Source of the DNA: a bacterium
Lineage (GTDB): Bacteria > Electryoneota > RPQS01
Assembly (NCBI GenBank): GCA_016721565.1
Contig: JADKHW010000042.1
Location: 1 to 21,547, forward strand
Length of the DNA stretch: 21,547 bases
Direction: 5' to 3'
In this document: positions 15,884 to 21,547 of the stretch, piece by piece
Position numbering within the stretch: the stretch's first letter is position 1
How the letters are laid out: every line of letters begins with the position of its first letter
The notes under the pieces: model-generated
The model's database searches: none
The model's input: the letters and a program-made list of their open reading frames with translations, nothing else
What the model was told of the DNA's origin: nothing
Translations under genes and position numbers: made by a program

Positions 15884-16423
15884 TTAGTTACCAGTCGTGA
15901 CACGGAATTCAGCACGGCGATTGTGCTGCCACGAGGTCTCAGTATGGCCCGGATCTGTCGGACGCTCTTCACCATAGCTGATCGTGCGGATTCGCGAGGA
16001 AGCAATGCCTTCCGATTCCAATGCGCGCTGGACAGCTTTGGCACGGCGTTCACCGAGTGCAAGGTTATATTCGTTGGTGCCGCGTTCGTCGCAGTGGCCT
16101 TCGAGCGTAACTGTCCAATCGGCCCACTTGCGGAGCAGGTCGGCGTTCTTACGAATGGCTTCGCGGCCGTCTTGACGGATTTCGGCGCGGTCATATTCGA
16201 AATAAATAATCTGAATCAAGGCCAGATCGCGCTCCATCTCACTGCGCGTATCGTTGGTCATGCCGTTGTCACCATTGTCCGGGGTGACTTCTTCAATCTT
16301 CTTGCCGCCGTCATCCGGTCGATCCGTTTCCTTCGGCATTTTCTTCTTGCAGCCCGGCGCAACAGCGAGGGCCAGCGCAAGCATGATAAGAATGGTAATC
16401 AGTCCAAGTTTCTGCGTCTTCAT
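15884..16423 (-). CDS. pal: Peptidoglycan-associated lipoprotein Pal
   Basis: A 179-residue lipoprotein. The hydrophobic leader ends 'AVAPGC' with Cys25 as the lipid-bearing residue; the lipobox is a weak variant (Pro at -2). A charged, Lys/Glu/Asp-rich linker runs to ~residue 65. The C-terminal OmpA domain contains 'IQIIYFEYDRAEIR', 'LEGHCDERGTNEYNLALGER' and 'ISYGEERPTDPGHTE', with the peptidoglycan (diaminopimelate)-binding residues typical of Pal. AGGAG lies eight bases before the ATG, the best ribosome site in the operon. Pal anchors the outer membrane to the cell wall and binds TolB. Confidence 0.95.
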   Translation of the reverse strand: MKTQKLGLITILIMLALALAVAPGCKKKMPKETDRPDDGGKKIEEVTPDNGDNGMTNDTRSEMERDLALIQIIYFEYDRAEIRQDGREAIRKNADLLRKWADWTVTLEGHCDERGTNEYNLALGERRAKAVQRALESEGIASSRIRTISYGEERPTDPGHTETSWQHNRRAEFRVTTGN

Positions 16424-16463
16424 GTTCTCTCCTGAGAGGGAAGTAATTATAGTAGATAAAATC

Positions 16464-17801
16464 TTATGGTGTCACAAAGGGAACCACAGGTCCCCATTGC
16501 GGTTGTGAAGCTTCAAGACCAAAGGTCAACTGGCGCGGGCTGCTACTGTCCCAGTTCATAGTCCAAATCGAAGTGCGTCCTTCGTTGGAAACTGTGTAAA
16601 CGATCTTCATTCCATCAGGCGACCACGAGCAGTCAAACTTGTTGCCTCCGTCCGTCAGTCGTCTTTCGCGTCCGCCGGACGGAGCAACGGTAAAGACCTG
16701 AAATTTAGGATAGAGATCGCTTTCGCGGCTGCAAAAGGCAATCAAGTCACCGCGCGGCGACCAGCGTGCCGTTTCGTTATAGACGCCCGAACCTGTCAAT
16801 CGACGTGCGTTCACGCCGTCAAAATCCATGACGTAGATTTGCGGTTGGCCGCTACGGTCGGACGTAAAAACTAATTCACGTCCCGTCGGTGACCAAGAAG
16901 GGGAGGTATCGTCACGACTGTTGAATGTCAACTGAGTCTTTTGCGAACCGTCAGGTCGGATGCGATAGACTTCAAAGTTACCCGCTTCACTGGATCCGTA
17001 AGCAACCCATTGACCGTCTAAAGACACTGCGGGTGCACTGTCGGTGCGTGGCGTCTGAACAAACGGTTTCACTTTACCTGCGGCTAAGTCGTAGCGATAG
17101 ATATCTGCATCACCATTGCGGAAAGAGGTGAAATAGAGAGTCTTGCCGTCAGGCGCCCATGTGGGCGACATATTCAATGTTTGGTCACGAGTGAGACTCC
17201 GCGCGTTGGCGCCGTCCCAATCCATAATCCAAAGATCCTTATTCTGTCCCGTCTTTACAACGAACGCAATTTGAGATAAGAACGATCCCTCTTCACCGGT
17301 CAGCATGCGCGTAATCCATGCCGCGATTTCATGCGCGGCATCGCGCGCTTTGTCGGCTTGGAAGGTGAAATCCGAAATGTGAATCGGATCGCGCAACGGA
17401 GGCTGAAAGATCGCGATAGAAGCGACTGACTTATCCCATTGAACCGATACTGTACCGCGTACACGCGCCGCCGCCGATCCAGAGAACGTCATCAGCGTAT
17501 CATACGTGCCGCCGACCTTCTTAACTTGAATCGTGGTATCGGGAGGAAGATCGGAGGGATCAACGAGATTGAAGAACCCTGAGTAGGCGAGATCTCCTTT
17601 GACAAGCTCGGAGAGTTGCGTTGGCAATTCACCGATAAACTCGCCGTCGCCGTTCGCGGTAAACGGATAGACAACTAACTCGAGCCGACCTACAGACGCA
17701 GTTTCGGTGCGCAACGTGACCTGAGCAATGCTCGCGCCCGCGCACACCAACACAAAGATTATCAGACTAAGAGCGCGAGCCCGGATTGACGACAAATTCA
17801 A
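16464..17801 (-). CDS. tolB: Tol-Pal translocation protein TolB
   Basis: A 445-residue periplasmic protein. The start is TTG at 17801: AGGA lies seven bases upstream, and no ATG precedes the signal peptide (residues ~1-26, ending 'AGASIA'). The first 35 bases overlap the end of tolA. The N-terminal domain (~27-165: 'LELVVYPFTANGDGEFIGEL', 'LAYSGFFNLVD') is the TolB_N fold. From ~175 there are six beta-propeller repeats of the WD40-like type ('SPTWAPDGKTLYFTS', 'APAVSLDGQWVAYGS', 'SPSWSPTGRELVFTS', 'TARWSPRGDLIAFCS', 'DCSWSPDGMKIVYTV', 'QPQWGP'). TolB binds Pal and TolA and helps outer-membrane invagination at division. The overlap and weak start codon suggest translational coupling to tolA. 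Confidence 0.95.
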   Translation of the reverse strand: MNLSSIRARALSLIIFVLVCAGASIAQVTLRTETASVGRLELVVYPFTANGDGEFIGELPTQLSELVKGDLAYSGFFNLVDPSDLPPDTTIQVKKVGGTYDTLMTFSGSAAARVRGTVSVQWDKSVASIAIFQPPLRDPIHISDFTFQADKARDAAHEIAAWITRMLTGEEGSFLSQIAFVVKTGQNKDLWIMDWDGANARSLTRDQTLNMSPTWAPDGKTLYFTSFRNGDADIYRYDLAAGKVKPFVQTPRTDSAPAVSLDGQWVAYGSSEAGNFEVYRIRPDGSQKTQLTFNSRDDTSPSWSPTGRELVFTSDRSGQPQIYVMDFDGVNARRLTGSGVYNETARWSPRGDLIAFCSRESDLYPKFQVFTVAPSGGRERRLTDGGNKFDCSWSPDGMKIVYTVSNEGRTSIWTMNWDSSSPRQLTFGLEASQPQWGPVVPFVTP

Positions 17802-18402
17802 AATTGATTCCTAATTCACCCTGCTCATACTGCGGCGGCAACGGCGGGAACTTTCCTGCAGCGCGCACCGCGCGTTCGGCGGCTTGATCGATTAACAGAT
17901 TGTTCGATGATTGCACCATCGTGATCGAAGACACCGTTCCATCACGCAAAATCACAAAGCCTATCGTGGCCATAGTTCCCGCACGAACGCCGGGCGGCGG
18001 ACGGAAGTTGCGCTCAATTTTAGATTGAATGAGCGCAAGATAGAAATCGTAATCAAAACCCGGATTCTGAAGCTTTAGTGTGCCCGCTTCTCCCTTGAGT
18101 TCCTTGGGCACAGGCTCACTTGAGCGAATCTTCGTTTCCTTTGGAGGTTCGGGCTTCTTTTCTTCCTTAACCTTCTTTTTGGGCTCTTTTTTCGGAGTCT
18201 CGAGTGGCGGCTTGGTCTCGGGAACCTTGATTTCTTCGGCAGGCTTGGAAGATTGCACGGGGGCAGGTCTCGGCCGAATCAGGCGAACCTGGGTAACATC
18301 AGGCAAGTCGCGTTTGATTTCCGTCTTTGCATAGCTCGCGACAATAAGCACGACTAAGAAGAGCGCATGAAGTGCAATGGAGCCGATGAAGGATTTCTTC
18401 AT
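17767..18402 (-). CDS. tolA: TolA-like energy transducer (TonB C-terminal domain)
   Basis: A 211-residue protein with a short cytoplasmic start, one membrane helix (~5-24, 'FIGSIALHALFLVVLIVAS'), a Pro/Lys/Glu-rich spacer (~45-105: 'KEPKKKVKEEKKPEPPKE') and a TonB/TolA C-terminal domain (~115-205: 'YLALIQSKIERNFRPPPGVR', 'IGFVILRDGTVSSI', 'AAERAVRAAGKFPPLPPQ'). It spans the periplasm and passes proton-motive energy from TolQ-TolR to TolB-Pal. The spacer is far shorter than E. coli TolA's Ala-rich helix. The gene order makes TolA rather than TonB the right name. GAGG lies six bases before the ATG. Confidence 0.88.
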   Translation of the reverse strand: MKKSFIGSIALHALFLVVLIVASYAKTEIKRDLPDVTQVRLIRPRPAPVQSSKPAEEIKVPETKPPLETPKKEPKKKVKEEKKPEPPKETKIRSSEPVPKELKGEAGTLKLQNPGFDYDFYLALIQSKIERNFRPPPGVRAGTMATIGFVILRDGTVSSITMVQSSNNLLIDQAAERAVRAAGKFPPLPPQYEQGELGINFEFVVNPGSRS

Positions 18403-18410
18403 GGCGAACC

Positions 18411-18878
18411 TCAGCCGCGACGGCCGCTTGTGGATTGCATCGGATCAGCCACTAAGCCAAGATCCGTTACACCCACCTGCCGCAGCACGTCAATAACATG
18501 AAGAACTTTCTGATATGGCACCTCTTTATCGGCCTGCAAGAACACGGGTTCCTTGGAGCTGCCGTAAGTTTGTTCAAAGGCCATGTCAAAGCTTGACTCA
18601 TCAACCTTTGTTTGGTCGATCAGGATCGAGCCGTCTTTCTTGATCGTAATCGTGATGCCTTCATCACTTTTTGATTCGGCAGTCGAAGCTTGCGGGACCG
18701 CGACATCAACTGAGTTCTTAAGCATCGGTGCGGCGACCATGAAGATGATCAAGAGCACGAGCGTCACGTCCACGAGCGCGGTGATATTAATATCCGCGAG
18801 CGGGCGGTAGTTGACTTTCGTCAGCTTGCGGCCCTTGCCCGTGCGATGCTCTTGCGGTAATCCGCCAGCTCCAGCCAT
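18411..18878 (-). CDS. tolR: TolR (ExbD family) proton-channel subunit
   Basis: A 155-residue protein. After ~25 cytoplasmic residues comes a single membrane helix (~32-50, 'ITALVDVTLVLLIIFMVAAP') with the conserved channel Asp37. The periplasmic domain follows ('GITITIKKDGSILID', 'PVFLQADKEVPYQKVLHVID', 'DLGLVADP'), ending in a Ser/Arg/Gly tail. With TolQ it forms the inner-membrane proton-driven motor. Its ATG begins one base after the tolQ stop codon, and tolA begins eight bases after its own stop, so the genes are tightly coupled. Confidence 0.95.
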   Translation of the reverse strand: MAGAGGLPQEHRTGKGRKLTKVNYRPLADINITALVDVTLVLLIIFMVAAPMLKNSVDVAVPQASTAESKSDEGITITIKKDGSILIDQTKVDESSFDMAFEQTYGSSKEPVFLQADKEVPYQKVLHVIDVLRQVGVTDLGLVADPMQSTSGRRG

Positions 18879-18879
18879 T

Positions 18880-19560
18880 CTAACGGCCGCCTGTTACGGC
18901 GTTACGCTTGACGAATTGGCGATCAACGGCAAAGGCGAGGTCGTCCCCGAAGGACTCTGCTTTTTCGGCCTCCTTGCGGAGCCAGTTGGAAAAGAAGTTA
19001 TAGGCGATCAAAGCAGGAATAGCGACAAACAAGCCCAAAGCCGTTGCCACAAGTGCCTCGGCAATACCCGGGGCCACAACTGCGATGCTGGCATTGCCCC
19101 AGATTCCGATTCTTTGGAAAGCTGAAATAATTCCCCAAACCGTTCCAAGCAACCCCAAGAAAGGAGCCGCCGCCGAACAGGTGGCTAAAAACGGCAGAAA
19201 CCTCTCTGCGCGGTTCAGGTGTAGAGCAGCCGCGCGTGCATACTCACGGGCAACCAGTTCGCCGTCGAGATCGTCAGGAACGCCCCGGTCGAACAGCTCG
19301 CGATGCGCGTACATGTAAGCCCGGGCGGGGAAGGCATTTCCGTATCGCCGGGCTTCGCTGAACAGATTGCGCGGCTCGAAATGCCGCCAATTGTAGCTTT
19401 CGAAGCCCTTGGAGTCCTTGCGGACCTTCAGCCACATAATCACTTTGTCCAGAATGACCGTCCATGACAGAACGGACATCACAGCCAGAATAAACAGGAC
19501 GAATTTCGCAAAGGGCGATGCGACCGTTAATAACTGCCAAATACTCTCGCTACCGCCCAT
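18880..19560 (-). CDS. tolQ: TolQ (ExbB/MotA family) proton-channel subunit
   Basis: A 226-residue inner-membrane protein with three hydrophobic segments: ~18-38 ('FVLFILAVMSVLSWTVIL'), ~123-148 ('FLATCSAAAPFLGLLGTVWG') and ~162-188 ('VAPGIAEALVATALGLFVAI'). The signature 'AAPFLGLLGTVWGI' and the 'GIAEALVATALGL' segment with polar channel residues are typical of MotA/TolQ/ExbB proteins. It partners TolR to harvest the proton gradient. As first gene of tolQ-tolR-tolA-tolB-pal-cpoB it has the promoter at 19638-19666 about 75 bases upstream. The ribosome site is weak (AAAGAG). Confidence 0.95.
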   Translation of the reverse strand: MGGSESIWQLLTVASPFAKFVLFILAVMSVLSWTVILDKVIMWLKVRKDSKGFESYNWRHFEPRNLFSEARRYGNAFPARAYMYAHRELFDRGVPDDLDGELVAREYARAAALHLNRAERFLPFLATCSAAAPFLGLLGTVWGIISAFQRIGIWGNASIAVVAPGIAEALVATALGLFVAIPALIAYNFFSNWLRKEAEKAESFGDDLAFAVDRQFVKRNAVTGGR

Positions 19561-19637
19561 TGTGCAACTCTTTGTTCATCTTGAAGCTAAATTCGGCTTT
19601 TGACCCAGTGATGTTATGGCCTACTTCATAAAATACA

Positions 19638-19666
19638 AATATATGAAAAAGCCGATGGATTGTCAA
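19638..19666 (-). promoter_or_regulatory. Near-consensus promoter of the Tol-Pal operon
   Basis: On the minus strand TTGACA (19666-19661) is followed by a 17-bp spacer and TATATT (19643-19638), continuing as TATATTTG. This is an almost perfect sigma-70 match; the TATATTTG reading also fits the TAnnTTTG box described for Bacteroidetes. It sits just after the stop codon of the gene ending at 19672 and gives a leader of about 70 bases. Confidence 0.8.
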
Positions 19667-19671
19667 GAAAC

Positions 19672-19944
19672 TTACTCTGTTGCCGTTTCAACACGGCGGT
19701 TTTGTGACAAGACAACCGGAGAGCATGGTTCGCCAAAGGACAGGACAGCGACCACTGGGGCAAGCTTGGCCACGGCCATGAGGTAAACCCAAACAGGGAG
19801 TTCCTGACCATGAATCCACGGCAACATGACCGGTTTATCGCGGTACAGGGTTAAATCAACGGCGTTGAGCTTCTGGCGATATTCGCTCTCGCGGACAATG
19901 CCGCCTTCGAGCAGGTCTTCGAGGGGAAATCTGATGAGTTCCAA
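19672..19944 (-). CDS. Short DUF2480-like protein
   Basis: From the TTG at 19944 the product has 90 residues. The segment 'FPLEDLLEGGIVRESEYRQK', then 'YRDKPVMLPW', 'LPVWVYLMAVAKLAPVVAVL' and 'FGEPCSPVVL' resembles DUF2480 of Bacteroidetes, whose members have 'L-x-x-G-x-ilrEk-x-FR', 'P-x-x-AY-x-x-x-x-x-L-x-p-va-x-s-i-x-x-GEpCS-x-vp-l'. It is only about half the usual length and seems to keep the ends of the domain. The start is uncertain: an in-frame GTG at 20022 would overlap the upstream gene by 68 bases, neither start has a ribosome site, and the TTG ten bases after the upstream stop suggests coupling. Function is unknown. DUF2480 genes in Bacteroidetes are, from memory, often beside suf Fe-S genes, which fits the iscA-lipA neighbourhood here. 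Confidence 0.6.
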   Translation of the reverse strand: MELIRFPLEDLLEGGIVRESEYRQKLNAVDLTLYRDKPVMLPWIHGQELPVWVYLMAVAKLAPVVAVLSFGEPCSPVVLSQNRRVETATE

Positions 19945-19954
19945 GGTAATTTCG

Positions 19955-20290
19955 TTAGGCTTGACGAATGAGTGTGAGTGAAAACTCGCGCTCGTTCTGT
20001 TTTTCGATGCGGATGACGTCACCGACGCGCAAGGTGTGTTCGGTTGTGAAGCGGGTCCAGCCGTGCAGTTTCGAGCGATTGCGAAGCTGCATTTTACTGC
20101 GATCGATATCGGTCTCTATTATGAACCCTAAATCCGTCTGAAGTTTAATCGGAATGCCGGGAGAGCCATCTGATTTTGAGACGGCATCGAAGGGAAAAAG
20201 TTCCAGAAAGTCGAAGACACTGAGATACCGCTCGAGAAACCAGAGGTTGTCGTCTGTAACTGGAATGTCATGTGAGAGTTTTGGAGGCAT
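19955..20290 (-). CDS. Small protein with B3/EcoRII-N-like pseudobarrel signature
   Basis: A 111-residue soluble protein starting at ATG 20290, with no visible ribosome site. The first ~45 residues are acidic and hydrophobic ('DDNLWFLERYLSVFDFLELF'). Residues ~45-108 read as strands, with 'PGIPIKLQTDLGFIIETDID', 'RSKMQLRNRSKLHGWTRFTT' and 'HTLRVGDVIRIEK...EFSLTLIR'. The 'GW-x-x-F-x-x-x-x-x-L-x-x-GD-x-i' order is the hallmark of the B3 DNA-binding pseudobarrel, known in plant transcription factors and in the EcoRII/BfiI restriction enzymes. A DNA-binding or simple barrel role is inferred from this pattern only. It lies between the Fe-S carrier gene and the DUF2480-like gene on the same strand. 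Confidence 0.55.
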   Translation of the reverse strand: MPPKLSHDIPVTDDNLWFLERYLSVFDFLELFPFDAVSKSDGSPGIPIKLQTDLGFIIETDIDRSKMQLRNRSKLHGWTRFTTEHTLRVGDVIRIEKQNEREFSLTLIRQA

Positions 20291-20353
20291 TGGGAATACA
20301 AAAGCGGCCGAGACAGCAGCCCGTCTTTTAATGCTGATTTCAGGGGCAAGGAA

Positions 20354-20677
20354 TTATGCGCTGAAGGATTGTCCGCAACCGCAGGAGCGCTTGGCATTGG
20401 GATTCTTGAACACGAAGCCCGAGCCATTTAAGCCGTCTTCATAGTCAATCTCGGTGCCGTTCAGATAGAGATAGCTCTTCATGTCGCAGACAAGCTTAAC
20501 GCCGTCCTGCTCGAAGACCTGATCATCTTCTGAAAGTTGGTTGTCAAAGCCGAGCACATAGTTCATGCCGCTGCATCCGCCGCCGCGCACGCCCATACGC
20601 AGATTCCAATCGGCCTTCTGTTCTTGCTCCATGATGGTCTTGACCTTGGTAAAGGCCGTTCCTGACAGTGTAATCAT
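20354..20677 (-). CDS. A-type iron-sulfur cluster carrier (IscA/ErpA/SufA family)
   Basis: A 107-residue cytoplasmic protein of standard family length. It shows 'LRMGVRGGGCSGMNYVLGF' with Cys35 and the C-terminal 'KRSCGCGQSF' with Cys99 and Cys101, the three cluster ligands of the HesB/IscA fold, plus 'GTEIDYEDGLNGSGFVFKNP'. These proteins bind and hand over Fe-S clusters to target enzymes. GGAG lies seven bases before the ATG. It follows lipA by 41 bases on the same strand; LipA needs two [4Fe-4S] clusters, so the pairing makes sense. IscA, ErpA and SufA cannot be told apart from sequence alone, so no symbol is given. Confidence 0.93.
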   Translation of the reverse strand: MITLSGTAFTKVKTIMEQEQKADWNLRMGVRGGGCSGMNYVLGFDNQLSEDDQVFEQDGVKLVCDMKSYLYLNGTEIDYEDGLNGSGFVFKNPNAKRSCGCGQSFSA

Positions 20678-20718
20678 TGTGTTTCTCCGAATATGGGAAA
20701 TTGAAAAAGTAAATTCTC

Positions 20719-21547
20719 TTACGCGCTTGCCAACGCACCGTCGCGCATCAGCTCTTCCTGAGTTTCCGCTTTATACGAGCTTCTGACGAGCGGACCGCTC
20801 TCAACGTGCTTAAGCCCCAACGATTGCCCGACCTCTTTGTACTCGCGGAACTGATCGGGATGAATGTACTCAATAACCGGCAAATGTCTGCGCGAGGGCT
20901 GCATGTACTGACCGATGGTCAAAAGATCGCAGCCTGCATCGGCCAAATCGCGCATGACCTCCTTGACTTCTTGCGGAGTCTCACCAAGTCCAACCATGAT
21001 ACCGGACTTCACGACCATGCCGTTGCGCTTGGCTTGGGCGAGCGTGTCGAGACTGCGCCAATACTTCGCCTGTGGCCGCACCTGCAAATGCAATCTGGCT
21101 ACGGTTTCCATGTTGTGTGCGTAAACGGCGGGGCCTGCCTCGCATACGGTTTTCACACACTCGGGTTTGCCCTTGAAATCGGGGACCAGAACCTCAAGTC
21201 GCGTGCTGGGTGAAATCTCTTTGCACAAGCGAATTGTCTCGGCGATGTGCCCCGCTCCGCGATCTTCAAGCTCATCGCGATCCACCGACGTGATGACGAT
21301 ATACTTGAGATTGAACTCGCGCAGGGCTTCGGCGACGCGGCGCGGTTCCTCCTTGTCAAGCGGCAAAGGTTTGCCCGTCTTGACGTTGCAGAACCCGCAC
21401 GAGCGCGTGCAGATATCGCCCATAATCATAATCGTCGCCGTGCCGCGTGACCAGCATTCGGCCATATTCGGGCAGGCGGCCTCTTCACACACGGTGAAGA
21501 GTTTCGAGCCGTGAATCAGCTCGCGCACGCCGTGAAATTTCTTCGTG
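20719..21547 (-). CDS. lipA: Lipoyl synthase LipA (5' end outside the window)
   Basis: The frame is open to the right edge (first visible codons encode TKKFHGVREL), so the N-terminus is missing; about 276 residues are present. A radical SAM enzyme that inserts two sulfur atoms into protein-bound octanoyl groups. Both cluster motifs are intact: the auxiliary 'CEEAACPNMAEC' (C-x4-C-x5-C) and the radical SAM 'CTRSCGFC' (C-x3-C-x2-C). Other family marks are 'VITSVDRDELEDRGAGH', 'VYAHNMETV', 'KSGIMVGLGET', 'TIGQYMQPSRRHLPV' and 'GPLVRSSYKAE' with the C-terminal Ser ligand. The stop is at 20721-20719. It heads the visible lipA-iscA-B3-like-DUF2480-like cluster. Confidence 0.97.
   Translation of the reverse strand, partial: TKKFHGVRELIHGSKLFTVCEEAACPNMAECWSRGTATIMIMGDICTRSCGFCNVKTGKPLPLDKEEPRRVAEALREFNLKYIVITSVDRDELEDRGAGHIAETIRLCKEISPSTRLEVLVPDFKGKPECVKTVCEAGPAVYAHNMETVARLHLQVRPQAKYWRSLDTLAQAKRNGMVVKSGIMVGLGETPQEVKEVMRDLADAGCDLLTIGQYMQPSRRHLPVIEYIHPDQFREYKEVGQSLGLKHVESGPLVRSSYKAETQEELMRDGALASA

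Noticed and set aside
15923..16435. Plus-strand open frame of 170 codons opposite pal
   Set aside because: Pal on the other strand has an intact OmpA domain, lipobox and ribosome site; the opposite frame has no recognisable features.
1..21547. Mobile element, phage or defence island
   Set aside because: No transposase, integrase, phage, toxin-antitoxin or CRISPR gene was found; the B3-like fold alone is not evidence for a restriction system since no nuclease or methyltransferase is near.

Overview
The window looks like chromosomal housekeeping DNA from a Gram-negative (diderm) bacterium of roughly balanced GC content. It most likely belongs to the wider Fibrobacteres-Chlorobi-Bacteroidetes lineage or a candidate phylum near it. 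The reasons are two exported proteins ending in the 'YPNPFNPTT / FPNPFNPST' type of C-terminal sorting domain (type IX secretion style), a DUF7948/SBBP-type surface protein, a PorV/FadL-like barrel, a DUF2480-like protein and a complete Tol-Pal envelope system. The exact phylum cannot be fixed from this window.

Left part (1-6466): surface and secreted proteins. A minus-strand gene running off the left edge encodes an exported DUF7948-type protein; its first 225 codons contain three GC-rich palindromic repeats that keep the reading frame. Divergently, a 1038-residue secreted protein carries about 16 propeller-like repeats and a sorting domain, and is followed by a good terminator. Next comes a zinc carboxypeptidase (M14) with a sorting domain, broken by at least six indels, several of them in short homopolymers.

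Middle (6520-13930, plus strand): ornithine carbamoyltransferase; a Tyr/Trp/Gly-rich lipoprotein; an outer-membrane barrel protein with one frameshift; an exported helical-repeat protein; a YhaM-like OB+HD exonuclease whose last 22 codons are lost by an apparent one-base T-run expansion; a small DUF2007-like protein; enolase with a recognisable promoter; an FtsB/DivIC-like protein directly after enolase; and a DUF502 membrane protein. Strong hairpins follow ftsB and separate DUF502 from the convergent right half.

Right part (13987-21547, minus strand): an AI-2E/PerM-family permease, then the full operon tolQ-tolR-tolA-tolB-pal-cpoB, driven by a near-consensus promoter (TTGACA, 17 bp, TATATT). 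Upstream of that promoter lies a compact cluster: lipA (5' end outside the window), an A-type Fe-S carrier (IscA/ErpA), a small protein with a B3/EcoRII-N-like pseudobarrel signature, and a short DUF2480-like protein. This cluster points to Fe-S cluster supply for lipoyl synthesis.

I see no CRISPR array, tRNA, rRNA, transposase, integrase or phage gene, and no clear new multi-gene defence or mobile system. The items most worth a second look are the palindromes inside the DUF7948 gene, the homopolymer-type frameshifts clustered between 4.6 and 11.2 kb, and the two little-characterised small proteins in the lipA-iscA cluster.
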